Source: Verrucolacustris sp044348085
GTDB lineage: Bacteria; Verrucomicrobiota; Verrucomicrobiia; Methylacidiphilales; Verrucolacustridaceae
Direction of reading: 5' to 3'
DNA length: 37,272 nt
Assembly (NCBI GenBank): GCA_044348085.1
Contig: JBIKTM010000016.1
Location: 1-37,272 of the forward strand
Positions 23,307-30,483 of this stretch are shown here, piece by piece (positions within the stretch are counted from its first letter, which is position 1; each line of letters opens with the position of its first letter). The position numbers and the translations under genes are program-made. The notes beneath the pieces are model-generated. The model worked only from the letters and a program-made list of their open reading frames with translations. It did not search any database and was not told the DNA's origin.

Positions 23307-24008
23307 TTAGTCGTTTCGCCGGCCTGCGAGAAGAGGGAGAAGATGCCAGAGCAGATAGAGGAGGGAGGTAATAAAGGCGGCGACGTAGGTCCAAGCGGCG
23401 GCTCGTAGGACGTTATCCACGGCTTTCGATTCGGCCCCAGGGGAGATAAATTTCATCTTCGGTAGGATTTGCAGGGCTCTTCGTGAAGCATCGAATTCCA
23501 CGGGCAGGGTCACCAAGTTAAAAAGCATGATCGTGCCCCATCCAGCGACCATGATGGTGAGGTAAGTTTGGGATTGGAAACCTCCGAAACCTGAGAAGAG
23601 TCCGAAGAGGGGAAGCCATGTCACGATTTGGCTCGCGAACGTGGTGGCTCCCACCGACGCCATGCGCCACTGGAGCGGGGCGTAAGCAATTTTATGTTGG
23701 ATCGCATGGCCACACTCGTGAGCAGCGACGCCCAGAGCGGCGGCGGAGTGACCGTGAAAGTTTTGAGTCGAGAGAACGAGCCGGCGGTGCATGGGATCGT
23801 AATGGTCGCCGAGGAGGCCATCCTGCTCCACGATCTCCACATTGCGAATTCCAGCTGCGTCGAGGATACGAGCGGCGGCCTCAGCTCCGGTAAAACCCGA
23901 GGAGGCGGGAACTTGGCTCCCCTTTGCGTAGGCGATCTTTACTTTTGCGGCAGCCCATAGGGAAAGGGCCATCGTTCCAATGAAGGTGAGAAGAAAGAGT
24001 CCGTTCAT
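23307..24008 (-). CDS. YugP-type neutral zinc metallopeptidase, membrane-bound
   Basis: Integral membrane protease of the YugP/Zn-peptidase-2 family (PF04298). The zinc site is AAHECGHAIQH (His97, Glu98, His101), followed by the family phrase YAPLQWRM. The N-terminal helix (LFLLTFIGTMALSLWAA), two central helices and a C-terminal helix pair frame the domain. VTLPVEFDASRRALQIL supplies the third ligand region (Glu and Asp after LPVEFD). The 233-residue length is typical. The substrate is unknown. It lies 91 bases upstream of the secreted repeat protein on the same strand. Confidence 0.92.
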   Translation of the reverse strand: MNGLFLLTFIGTMALSLWAAAKVKIAYAKGSQVPASSGFTGAEAAARILDAAGIRNVEIVEQDGLLGDHYDPMHRRLVLSTQNFHGHSAAALGVAAHECGHAIQHKIAYAPLQWRMASVGATTFASQIVTWLPLFGLFSGFGGFQSQTYLTIMVAGWGTIMLFNLVTLPVEFDASRRALQILPKMKFISPGAESKAVDNVLRAAAWTYVAAFITSLLYLLWHLLPLLAGRRND

Positions 24009-24089
24009 GAGGTAGTAAAGTAAAACGACTCCCCTAGGAGTGCAAGAGGGAGTGAACCCTTTCTTTGTAACTCACTCCCGCGGAGGGAA

Positions 24090-25253
24090 TTATTTGCAGA
24101 ACTTGGCGATTCTACGAACGCCCTCTTCGATCTGGTCGATCGAGGTGGCGTAAGAGACGCGAACCGTGGAGTCGAGTCCGAAGGCTTTTCCGGGGACGAC
24201 TGCCACGCGCTCTTTCTCGAGAAGTTTCTCTGAGAACTCGGTCGAGTTCATACCTGTGCGGGAGATATCGACCAAGATGTAGAAAGCTCCTTGGGGTTTC
24301 ACGAAGGAGAGCTTCGGAATGAGACCCAGAAGATCGCAGAAGCGACGACGGCGTTTATCGTACTCTTTGACCATCTCTTGGACGCAATCTTGTGGTCCGC
24401 GATATGCGGCTAGGGCACCTTTTTGGGCAAAAGAGGTCGGGTGTGATGTGGAGTGACTTTGGATCGAGTCGATCACTTTAGATAGAATGACGGGGGCTGC
24501 GATATAACCGAGGCGCCATCCGGTCATAGCGTAAGGTTTGCTAAAACCGTTCACCGTGAGGGTGAGGTTGTAGAGTTCCTTGCTAAAGGATGCGATCGAG
24601 GAGTGTTTCACTCCATCATAGACAAGCTTTTCATAGATTTCGTCGGAGAGGATGAAGATTTCCTCTTCGAGGGCAACTTCGGCCAAAGCAGCGAGCTCGT
24701 TCTCAGAATAAACCGAGCCGGTCGGATTCCCGGGGGAGTTGATGATGACCATTTTGGTCATCGGGCTCATGTACTCGCGAAAGAGTTCTGGGGTTAATTT
24801 GTAGCTGTTCTCGGCTTTGGTAGGAACCATGACGGGTTCTCCGCCCGCGATGCGAACCATCTCTGGGTAGCTGAGCCAGTAGGGGGATGGGATGAGGACT
24901 TCATCTCCAGGATTCACCGTGGCGAGGATGGCATTAAAGCAGGCATGTTTTGCTCCACAGGTCACGATGATCTGAGAGGGGTCGTACGAGAGATTGTTTT
25001 CGGCTTTTAGTTTTTCTGAAATTGCGGCTCGGAGTTCTGGAATTCCAGAGGAAGGGGTGTACTTAGTGAAGCCAGCGTCCAAGGAGCCCATAGCGGCGGC
25101 TTTGATGTGCTCGGGAGTATCGAAATCAGGTTCCCCTGCACCAAATCCGACGACGTCCAGCCCTTCTGCCTTCATGCTTTTGGCGCGGGCATCTATTGCG
25201 AGAGTGGCCGAGGGTGTGAGGAGTTGGGTGCGTTCAGCGGTATCGAGGGGCAT
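24090..25253 (-). CDS. aspC: Aspartate aminotransferase, class I gamma type
   Basis: PLP enzyme that exchanges amino groups between aspartate and 2-oxoglutarate. Fold-type I markers are FGAGEPDFDTPEHI, the cofactor loop TCGAKHACFN, NSPGNPTGSVYS at 172-183, SDEIYEKLVYDG, and the PLP lysine Lys239 in VNGFSKPYAMTGWRLGY. The C-terminal arginine motif for substrate carboxylate is VRVSYATSIDQIEEGVRRI. The gamma subgroup (Thermus/Bacillus type) also includes prephenate aminotransferases, so the exact specificity is open. An AAGGA about nine bases before the ATG is one of the better ribosome binding sites in the window. Confidence 0.9.
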   Translation of the reverse strand: MPLDTAERTQLLTPSATLAIDARAKSMKAEGLDVVGFGAGEPDFDTPEHIKAAAMGSLDAGFTKYTPSSGIPELRAAISEKLKAENNLSYDPSQIIVTCGAKHACFNAILATVNPGDEVLIPSPYWLSYPEMVRIAGGEPVMVPTKAENSYKLTPELFREYMSPMTKMVIINSPGNPTGSVYSENELAALAEVALEEEIFILSDEIYEKLVYDGVKHSSIASFSKELYNLTLTVNGFSKPYAMTGWRLGYIAAPVILSKVIDSIQSHSTSHPTSFAQKGALAAYRGPQDCVQEMVKEYDKRRRRFCDLLGLIPKLSFVKPQGAFYILVDISRTGMNSTEFSEKLLEKERVAVVPGKAFGLDSTVRVSYATSIDQIEEGVRRIAKFCK

Positions 25254-25414
25254 AGTAGTTTTTCCTTAGTTTGTTTAAAGTTGAGTAAAAAAGGTATCGA
25301 GGAGCTTCTATGAAGTCGAGCAGTTTAGCTGAGGTGGGGAAGATTTTTGATTTTTTAATTTTGGATTTATGGGCTTGTGGACGTGCGGGTGCAGAGAACC
25401 GCCTGTGCCTGGCT

Positions 25415-26011
25415 TCAGCCGAGGCGGCGAAGGGCTTCGCGGACGAGGTCACCGGAGGGTAGGGAGGAGTCGAGGCCGGCGAGTGCTTTTTGCGCTTCGG
25501 CTGACTTGTAGCCGAGGGCAAGAAGGGCCAGGAGGGCGTCCTGGGAGTGGCCTGCAAGTGGGGCAGGGGAACCTTTGGAGGGAGCACCACCTGCGAGGGC
25601 GTCGAGTGCAGGAAGTTTGTCGCGAAGTTCCAGGACGATTCGCTCGGCCGTTTTTTTTCCAAGACCTTTGAGTTTGGCTAAGGTGGAGGTGTCGCCCGTG
25701 GCGACGGCATCTCGCACGATTGTGGGGCTGGTACCCGCAAGGATCGAGAGAGCGGTTTTGGGGCCGACCCCCGAGACGTGATGAAGGAGCAGGCGAAAGA
25801 GATCGCGTTCGCTTGGGGTAAAGAATCCGTAAAGGGTGTGGGCGTCTTCCCGAACGACAAGGTGGGTGAGGAGACGGACTTTTTCGTTGGGTTGGGGAAG
25901 ACGATCGTACGTGGTGACGGGGATGATGAGTTCGTATCCGATTCCTTGGCAGTTGATCACCGCGCGTGTGGGCCAAGCTTCAGATAGGGTTCCTTCGAGA
26001 AAAGAGATCAT
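25415..26011 (-). CDS. ruvA: Holliday junction branch migration protein RuvA
   Basis: Tetrameric Holliday-junction-binding subunit that loads RuvB. The OB-fold domain starts MISFLEGTLSEAWPTRAVIN. Two helix-hairpin-helix motifs follow (LLLHHVSGVGPKTALSIL and LAKLKGLGKKTAERIVLEL), then a linker and the small C-terminal RuvB-contacting domain (DALLALLALGYKSAEAQKAL). From the ATG at 26011 it is 198 residues, the family length. The open frame continues 37 codons upstream into ruvC but has no family similarity there. It begins one base after the ruvC stop. RuvB is not in the window. Confidence 0.95.
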   Translation of the reverse strand: MISFLEGTLSEAWPTRAVINCQGIGYELIIPVTTYDRLPQPNEKVRLLTHLVVREDAHTLYGFFTPSERDLFRLLLHHVSGVGPKTALSILAGTSPTIVRDAVATGDTSTLAKLKGLGKKTAERIVLELRDKLPALDALAGGAPSKGSPAPLAGHSQDALLALLALGYKSAEAQKALAGLDSSLPSGDLVREALRRLG

Positions 26012-26012
26012 G

Positions 26013-26510
26013 TTAGGAGACTGCAGGAACCATTCGGGAGGAAAAGGCCACACGGCGAAGGTGGGTAAGGCCAACAGCGAGAGCGTCGGCTTCATCGGGA
26101 AGGGGGTTGTGGCGCAGGCCAAAGAGGGCGCGGGTCATAAAGGCGACCTGCTCTTTTTTTGCAGCGCCTTTTCCTGTGGCGGATTTCTTAACGAGTTTGG
26201 GTGGGTATTCGTGGATGGTGAGGCCGCCCCGGGCAGCGGCGAGCAGAGCCGCGCCCCGGGCGGCACCCAGGATGACAGCGGTTCGGGTGTTTTGGACATA
26301 GATGATGAGTTCAATGGCGAGAGCAGTTGGGGAGTGTTGCGAGATAAGTTCGGAGAGACGGTCGTGAATTTCGATCAGGCAATCTTGAGAGGGGCGGGAA
26401 GCGGGATTTTTAATCGTGCCGGAGGCAAGGACAGCGGGTTTTTCGGCCGTGCCCTCTAGGATGGCGTAACCAGTGGCACGGAGGGAGGGGTCGAGGGCAA
26501 GGATGCGCAC
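26013..26510 (-). CDS. ruvC: Crossover junction endodeoxyribonuclease RuvC
   Basis: Resolves Holliday junctions by paired nicks. Catalytic acidic residues lie in ILALDPSLRATGYAI (first Asp), ALAIELIIYVQNTRTA (Glu, where most relatives have IEQ), and the C-terminal DEADALAVGLTH. The basic EYPPKLVKKSATGKGAAKKE loop is conserved. The frame is open to an ATG at 26573, but the family begins at the GTG at 26510, giving 165 residues. I prefer it because the upstream 21 residues are not family-like. Neither start has a clear ribosome binding site. The LII for the usual VF-type residues after the catalytic Glu is a mild variation. Confidence 0.93.
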   Translation of the reverse strand: MRILALDPSLRATGYAILEGTAEKPAVLASGTIKNPASRPSQDCLIEIHDRLSELISQHSPTALAIELIIYVQNTRTAVILGAARGAALLAAARGGLTIHEYPPKLVKKSATGKGAAKKEQVAFMTRALFGLRHNPLPDEADALAVGLTHLRRVAFSSRMVPAVS

Positions 26511-26598
26511 GGGAAAAGCGTGCCAAGCGGGGTCAAATTGTCGAGGGAAGCCGATGGGCATGGTTTGACCCATAGAAAACGACGGTTATTCTAAGAAG

Positions 26599-27051
26599 AT
26601 GAGATGGATTTGGCTGTTTTTGGTTTGGAGTGTGCCTTTGTTGGGGGTGAATTATGCCCAGACGAATGATCCGACGGCTGGCGGGGCGGTGAAACCTGTG
26701 ACCCCCAAGAAAAACCCATTGGCGGATTCACGTACCGTAAAATCGGGTGGATCGGATAGCGGCAAGACAGAGGATAAGGAGAAGGTTCAGAGTTCGGTGG
26801 CCAATCCGGAGGAGGAGCAGGCGAGGAGCAGAATTCAACCCGAAGACAACAGTCCTGACGTGGGAATGTTTGTGGTGATGGCAAACAAAGGTTGGGACTC
26901 GGTGAACCCGGCCAGTCCGAACAAGCCCGTGTACCAGCAGGTGATTCAGGAGAGGGGCACGGCACCGACCTTCAGCAACAACATGATGGATTCACCCGAC
27001 GGTTCGAGTCGGCCGAATGATGGTTGGAAATTGTTCGGTTGGACGTACTAG
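26599..27051 (+). CDS. Secreted hypothetical protein, parent of a remnant at 33007
   Basis: I do not recognise this 150-residue protein. It begins with a signal peptide (WIWLFLVWSVPLLGVNYAQ), then a low-complexity Lys/Ser/Glu/Pro-rich linker to about residue 90. It ends in a compact, more conserved-looking tail: GMFVVMANKGWDSVNPASP, then TFSNNMMDSPDGSSRPND and GWKLFGWTY. The last 39 codons reappear as a decayed copy at 33007-33127, so this gene belongs to a family that has been duplicated locally. It is divergent from ruvC and 160 bases before the first Zur-like operator. A link to the metal-surface genes that follow is suggested only by position and shared duplication. Confidence 0.7.
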   Translation: MRWIWLFLVWSVPLLGVNYAQTNDPTAGGAVKPVTPKKNPLADSRTVKSGGSDSGKTEDKEKVQSSVANPEEEQARSRIQPEDNSPDVGMFVVMANKGWDSVNPASPNKPVYQQVIQERGTAPTFSNNMMDSPDGSSRPNDGWKLFGWTY

Positions 27052-27211
27052 TTCGAGCTAGGAATTTTAAAGTCCTAAGCAAAATCTTCGTTCACGTTCA
27101 CGGGTTACGTTGACGGTGTTAGCGGGAGGGGCCAGGCAGCAGGTGGAATGGAGATTTACCACTGGATCCTATCAGGCTGCAAAAGCTTTTCGCCTACAAG
27201 GTGATGCGAAC

Positions 27212-27236
27212 TATAATAAATGCGAAAAGTTGCATT
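27212..27236 (+). promoter_or_regulatory. Promoter -10 and Zur-like operator before the prepilin operon
   Basis: A perfect TATAAT lies at 27212-27217, and two bases later comes the imperfect palindrome AATGC-N8-GCATT (27219-27236). The -35 region is weak. The operator would cover the transcription start, a classic repressor position. The same AATGC-N8-GCATT arrangement with the same spacing occurs at 29697-29714 beside the Fur-family gene. That shared layout is why I read both as sites for that regulator. Confidence 0.6.
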
Positions 27237-27264
27237 GAAATAAGTAGGAGGTGTGAGTAGAATC

Positions 27265-27978
27265 ATGTTTCAAGGCATGAAAAGTATACGAAATCACAGG
27301 AATCGGGGTTTCTCTCTGGTGGAGCTATTGGTGGGAGTGGCAATCGGAGCCCTGTTTGTGGGGATGGGCATACCAGGCATCCAGGGGGTTATGAAGCGGG
27401 CGAAGCAGGCCGGCTGTGCCTCAAACATGCGGCAAATCGGACAAGGTATCCTTCTCTATGCCGGGGAGAATAACGAAAGGCTCCCTAGCATTAATTGCGT
27501 CAACCCAGACACGACCTGGATCGAGCAACTCCAGCCTTATTTAGGTACCAACTATACACACGTAAGAGTTTGTCCTGCGGATCCGCGGGCGACGGAAAAG
27601 AAAAAATCGGCCCACGGAACAAGTTATGTGATGAACGAAAGGGTGGAACCTGCTTCCTTTACGGATTCTCGGGGACGGCTATTGCCCGGCGCGGTTGTTT
27701 TCGACCGGCTGATCCGGATTCCGCAGCCGTCCCGGGTGATCCTGATGTTTGTCGACCAGCCCAGGGGTGAAGATCGGGACCATATGCATGTAGCGGCTTT
27801 GACCTCTTGGAACGGGGTGCGGAATGAAATCTGGGTGGATCCGTTCGGACCCAAGTCAGCCGATAGCACTGCGGGCTCCTCCAACTATTTGTTTGCCGAC
27901 GGACGCGTTGAATCGATCGCGGCTCGTAGTGTCAAAGAGCGGGTAGATCGGGGAGAGGATATTAGTAAGGCGTTTTAG
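27265..27978 (+). CDS. Prepilin-type N-terminal, H-X9-DG-type (DUF1559-like) pseudopilin
   Basis: Exported pseudopilin-like protein. The class III signal is visible as RNRGFSLVELLVGVAIGAL: a short basic leader, cleavage after Gly, Phe at +1 and Glu at +5 of the mature protein, then the hydrophobic helix. The body has AKQAGCASNMRQIGQGILLYAGENNERLPS, typical of verrucomicrobial and planctomycete prepilins and given here only as key residues Cys, Asn and Tyr. It ends with YLFADGRVESIA, the H-X9-DG-type C-terminal box with the His replaced. A GTG at 27253 could also start the frame, but AGGAGG at 27246-27251 is too close to it, so the ATG at 27265 is preferred. The next gene follows by five bases. 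Confidence 0.8.
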   Translation: MFQGMKSIRNHRNRGFSLVELLVGVAIGALFVGMGIPGIQGVMKRAKQAGCASNMRQIGQGILLYAGENNERLPSINCVNPDTTWIEQLQPYLGTNYTHVRVCPADPRATEKKKSAHGTSYVMNERVEPASFTDSRGRLLPGAVVFDRLIRIPQPSRVILMFVDQPRGEDRDHMHVAALTSWNGVRNEIWVDPFGPKSADSTAGSSNYLFADGRVESIAARSVKERVDRGEDISKAF

Positions 27979-27983
27979 AGCTG

Positions 27984-29171
27984 ATGAAAACGATGCTTCC
28001 TATCGCTCTTTCGTTTCTCCCCGTGGCACTTTTGGGGCAGGAAATCCGTGTTCTGGTCAGTAATGTCCCCGGGGCGGAAGCAAACCATCCCACCGTCGGT
28101 CAGGGTTACCTAGTCCGACCGGCACCCCACGTGGATCTGAATGTCATTTGGGATGCGACATCGCAAACATTCCGCGGAGGTTTTCGCACCGATGACGAGT
28201 GGATCAATGGCGTGAAACAGCCCCCGACCCAATATGAAGCCGATCAAGCGATCGTGTTTTTGCCCCAGTCAGGGCGGAGCCAGGTTTTGGAAGGTGATCC
28301 TACCTTTTTCGGCTCCCTAGGTGATGATGTCTGGATTCTTCCTAGCTCCGGGGGCGAAAGTGCAGCCACCCTCACCCCGTACGTAGGATTCTCGGCTTAT
28401 GGGGTGCCAAATAACGGGACGTTCACCGGTTCGGGGACATCCGGTAATGGGCGTGTTTTTTGGAGCGTCCACTCGGTCGAAAACCTATCGAATCCTGTTT
28501 CTCATCAGTTTTACGGGTACAACGATTCGTTGGCCTTACGCCTCGCTCCTCCCGGCTATCAACCTTCCGCTGAGCTCACCATGCTGGCCAACGGCCACAG
28601 TCATTTGAATCTGCTTTTCAAGGCGGCGGGAATGTACCGGATCACGTTTCGGGTGCGGGGCACATTGGTGGCGACGGGTCAGGAGGTGAGCAGTCTGATC
28701 CCGGTCTATTTTGGGGTGGAAAGGTGGGAGATTCCCGGGGCCGTGCAGCCGCCGACAGGATACGACGGATGGAAGTTGGCCAACTTTTCGTCTGCGCAAG
28801 CCGCGGATCCGGCGGTCAGCAGCCTTGGGGCGGATCCGGATGGGGACGGGGCGAATAATTTAGTGGAGTATGCGTTCAATGGAAACCCCTTGATCCCGGG
28901 AGTTGCAGGTAAACCCCAAATGGAGAACCTGACGGATGGGGGGCAGGAGTATTTGGCGATTCGGTATCAGCGCCGGAAGGGAGACAACACCTTAAGCACC
29001 ACGGTGGAAAGCACCGCGGATCTTTCGGCCGTTACGTGGTCAGGATTGGGCGTACAGATGGGGACCGGGACGGCGGTGGGGGCGGATTACGAGGAGGTGG
29101 TGTACCGGGCTCCGGTTTCGAGGGCGGATGCTCCGAAACAGTTTATGAGGGTGAGGGTGTTGAGGGAGTGA
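27984..29171 (+). CDS. Secreted choice-of-anchor-M-like protein
   Basis: A 395-residue exported protein with signal peptide MKTMLPIALSFLPVALLGQ. Residues about 40-245 read like the choice-of-anchor M surface-protein domain (TIGR03769-like): HVDLNVIWDATSQTF at the start, DDVWILP, VGFSAYGVPNNGTF, and the key LANGHSHLNLLFKAAGMYRI (His205, His207), followed by a beta-strand end with GQEVSS. After a linker comes ADPDGDGANNLVEYAFNGNP near 283-302, a calcium-loop-like motif common in secreted verrucomicrobial proteins, and a beta-rich tail. It shares the H-x-H layout with the protein at 29767. It is co-transcribed with the prepilin and downstream of a Zur-like operator. A metal-binding surface protein is the best guess. 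Confidence 0.65.
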   Translation: MKTMLPIALSFLPVALLGQEIRVLVSNVPGAEANHPTVGQGYLVRPAPHVDLNVIWDATSQTFRGGFRTDDEWINGVKQPPTQYEADQAIVFLPQSGRSQVLEGDPTFFGSLGDDVWILPSSGGESAATLTPYVGFSAYGVPNNGTFTGSGTSGNGRVFWSVHSVENLSNPVSHQFYGYNDSLALRLAPPGYQPSAELTMLANGHSHLNLLFKAAGMYRITFRVRGTLVATGQEVSSLIPVYFGVERWEIPGAVQPPTGYDGWKLANFSSAQAADPAVSSLGADPDGDGANNLVEYAFNGNPLIPGVAGKPQMENLTDGGQEYLAIRYQRRKGDNTLSTTVESTADLSAVTWSGLGVQMGTGTAVGADYEEVVYRAPVSRADAPKQFMRVRVLRE

Positions 29172-29213
29172 GGGGTAAAAGGTGGAAGGCGGGAAGTGGA
29201 ATCAGTTTTAAAG

Positions 29214-29630
29214 TTAAGATGAGCATTTGGCACAGAGGCCGGTGAGTTGGAGGGAATGGCGGATGTCGTGAAAGCCGAGTTGTTGAGCTTTTTTTTCTAA
29301 GGGGTAGATGAGGCACTCGTCGAGACAAACGGTGGAGCGACACTTACGGCAGACAATGTGGTGATGGTGATGATTGGACTCCTCGGGGAGGTAAAGGGTT
29401 TTCCCCTCAAGGATGAGGCGCTGGACTAAGCCGGCTTCACTAAGCGACTCGAGAATACGATACACCGTGGCGCGATCGCAGATCTCGGACCCCACCTTGG
29501 AGTGAATCTGATCCGGTGAGAGGGGGGAGGAGGCCTTTTCCAGGACTTGAAGGACTGCCCTACGACCTGGGGTGGACTTGAGGCCCGACTCTTTGAGGGG
29601 ATTAGCTACCTTGGCGTGGGAGTGACGCAT
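29214..29630 (-). CDS. zur: Fur-family metalloregulator, probably Zur
   Basis: Dimeric metal-dependent repressor of 138 residues. The winged-helix part includes TPGRRAVLQVL and DRATVYRILESLSEAGLVQR. The metal part has HHHHHIVCRKC, VCLDECLIYPLEKKA and a final CAKC. The two CxxC pairs (CRKC and CAKC) form the structural zinc site, and the His run with Cys/Glu supplies the sensing ligands. The frame extends to a TTG at 29693, but the ATG at 29630 gives the family N-terminus. I call it Zur, not Fur, because its divergent neighbour operon encodes a ZagA-type GTPase. The operator at 29685-29718 lies in its leader, so self-regulation is likely. Confidence 0.75.
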   Translation of the reverse strand: MRHSHAKVANPLKESGLKSTPGRRAVLQVLEKASSPLSPDQIHSKVGSEICDRATVYRILESLSEAGLVQRLILEGKTLYLPEESNHHHHHIVCRKCRSTVCLDECLIYPLEKKAQQLGFHDIRHSLQLTGLCAKCSS

Positions 29631-29684
29631 AACGGATGTAAAGTGGAGCGAAGCCGAGCGTGATTCGAGTAAAATTAAGTCGAG

Positions 29685-29718
29685 GCATTTCAAACAAATG
29701 CAAAAATTCGCATTGACA
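29685..29718. promoter_or_regulatory. Zur-like operator with three half-sites, overlapping a -35 box
   Basis: Three alternating half-sites are visible: GCATTT (29685-29690), AAATGC (29696-29701) and GCATT (29710-29714). The right pair, AATGC-N8-GCATT, repeats the layout found at 27219-27236. The last half-site runs into TTGACA (29713-29718), a consensus -35 for the rightward operon, with a weak -10 (TTAAGT) 15 bases on. Binding here would block the PEP-CTERM/GTPase operon and probably the divergent regulator gene too. Confidence 0.6.
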
Positions 29719-29766
29719 AATCTTCGCGGAGGGTTAAGTTGGAGGTAACAAAGGAGCTAGTAAAAA

Positions 29767-30465
29767 ATGAAATCCAAAAAAATGAAATCCACCCTAATCA
29801 CCTTGGCAACCGTTGTTTTGGCGATGATCTCCCCGGCAACGGCGCAAACCATCTATACCACCGGTCACTGGGATATAAGCGCGCATGAGCATGACGGCCT
29901 TCTGGAGTTAAGTCTGCACAATCATGGCTTGCCTGAGATTGCTTTGGAAGGCTCTGTGATTTCCTATGACTTTGGCGCCAGTTCGCGGACGCCCGTTTCG
30001 GTTGGAAGTTCTAATCTAGGGCTACTTTATGTTTCTCCTGAGGATGAAATCGCCGCAGACGCCTCGGCGATGCCTTTCATCGGATTTAGCGCAGAAGAAT
30101 TAGCTTCCCCCTTTACTGGAACTGTTACCTTCACCATGACTGGCTTTACTTACACAGGCTCCGGCACAGGCAATTTCTATCTTTTTGAGGGAACCAGCCT
30201 ATTTTGGGATTCAAGTGCGGGCGTGGGGAATTATGGATCGTTCAGCGTCAATGTGGGATCCCATGGGCACGGAGAATTTGGTTTTAGTGATCTGGGTCTG
30301 TACGAGATCACTTTGCAGGCCAGCGGCAACGATGGTTCGCCTGTCAGCGGAGAATCCGCCACATTTAGATTCGACGTTGTTCCTGAGCCTTCCAGCGGGG
30401 CGCTGTTGCTCGCGGGAATGGCGGCGTTGGCTGTGACCCGCCGGAAAATCCGGCGGCTTGTTTAA
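29767..30465 (+). CDS. His-rich PEP-CTERM surface protein, choice-of-anchor-M-like
   Basis: Exported 232-residue protein. Its parts are a signal peptide ending SPATAQ (residues 1-27), a His-rich opening TGHWDISAHEHDG and LHNHGL (His34, 40, 42, 51, 53), a beta-sandwich middle, an H-x-H element GSHGHGEFGF (His166, His168), and a PEP-CTERM tail. The tail has VPEP at 205-208, a hydrophobic helix and the basic end RRKIRRLV, the signal for exosortase-dependent anchoring. Its layout parallels the protein at 27984, so both look like choice-of-anchor M relatives. AAGGAG lies about ten bases before the ATG. The zinc GTPase gene follows by 18 bases. The 3' 372 bases up to the PEP motif are duplicated at 32540-32911. 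Confidence 0.75.
   Translation: MKSKKMKSTLITLATVVLAMISPATAQTIYTTGHWDISAHEHDGLLELSLHNHGLPEIALEGSVISYDFGASSRTPVSVGSSNLGLLYVSPEDEIAADASAMPFIGFSAEELASPFTGTVTFTMTGFTYTGSGTGNFYLFEGTSLFWDSSAGVGNYGSFSVNVGSHGHGEFGFSDLGLYEITLQASGNDGSPVSGESATFRFDVVPEPSSGALLLAGMAALAVTRRKIRRLV
30438..30456 (+). terminator. Stem-loop at the 3' end of the PEP-CTERM gene
   Basis: CCGCCGGA (30438-30445) and TCCGGCGG (30449-30456) form a perfect 8-bp stem with an AAA loop, inside the codons for the basic tail, and are followed by CTTGTTT. The weak T tract suggests partial termination or an RNA-stability element that would lower expression of the downstream GTPase. Confidence 0.35.
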
Positions 30466-30473
30466 GATCAAGC

Positions 30474-30483
30474 TTAAGTTGAA
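30474..30483 (+). repeat. 10-bp direct repeat, left copy, flanking the GTPase gene
   Basis: TTAAGTTGAA ends one base before the GTG start of the GTPase gene. An identical copy begins two bases after that gene's stop codon (31797). A near-copy, TTAAGTTGGA, lies at 29734-29743 before the PEP-CTERM gene. The pair could mark insertion of the GTPase cassette or be a repeated leader element. Confidence 0.5.

Noticed and set aside
25836..26459. 207-codon plus-strand frame across ruvA and ruvC
   Set aside because: Antisense to two clear recombination genes, with no independent coding signal.
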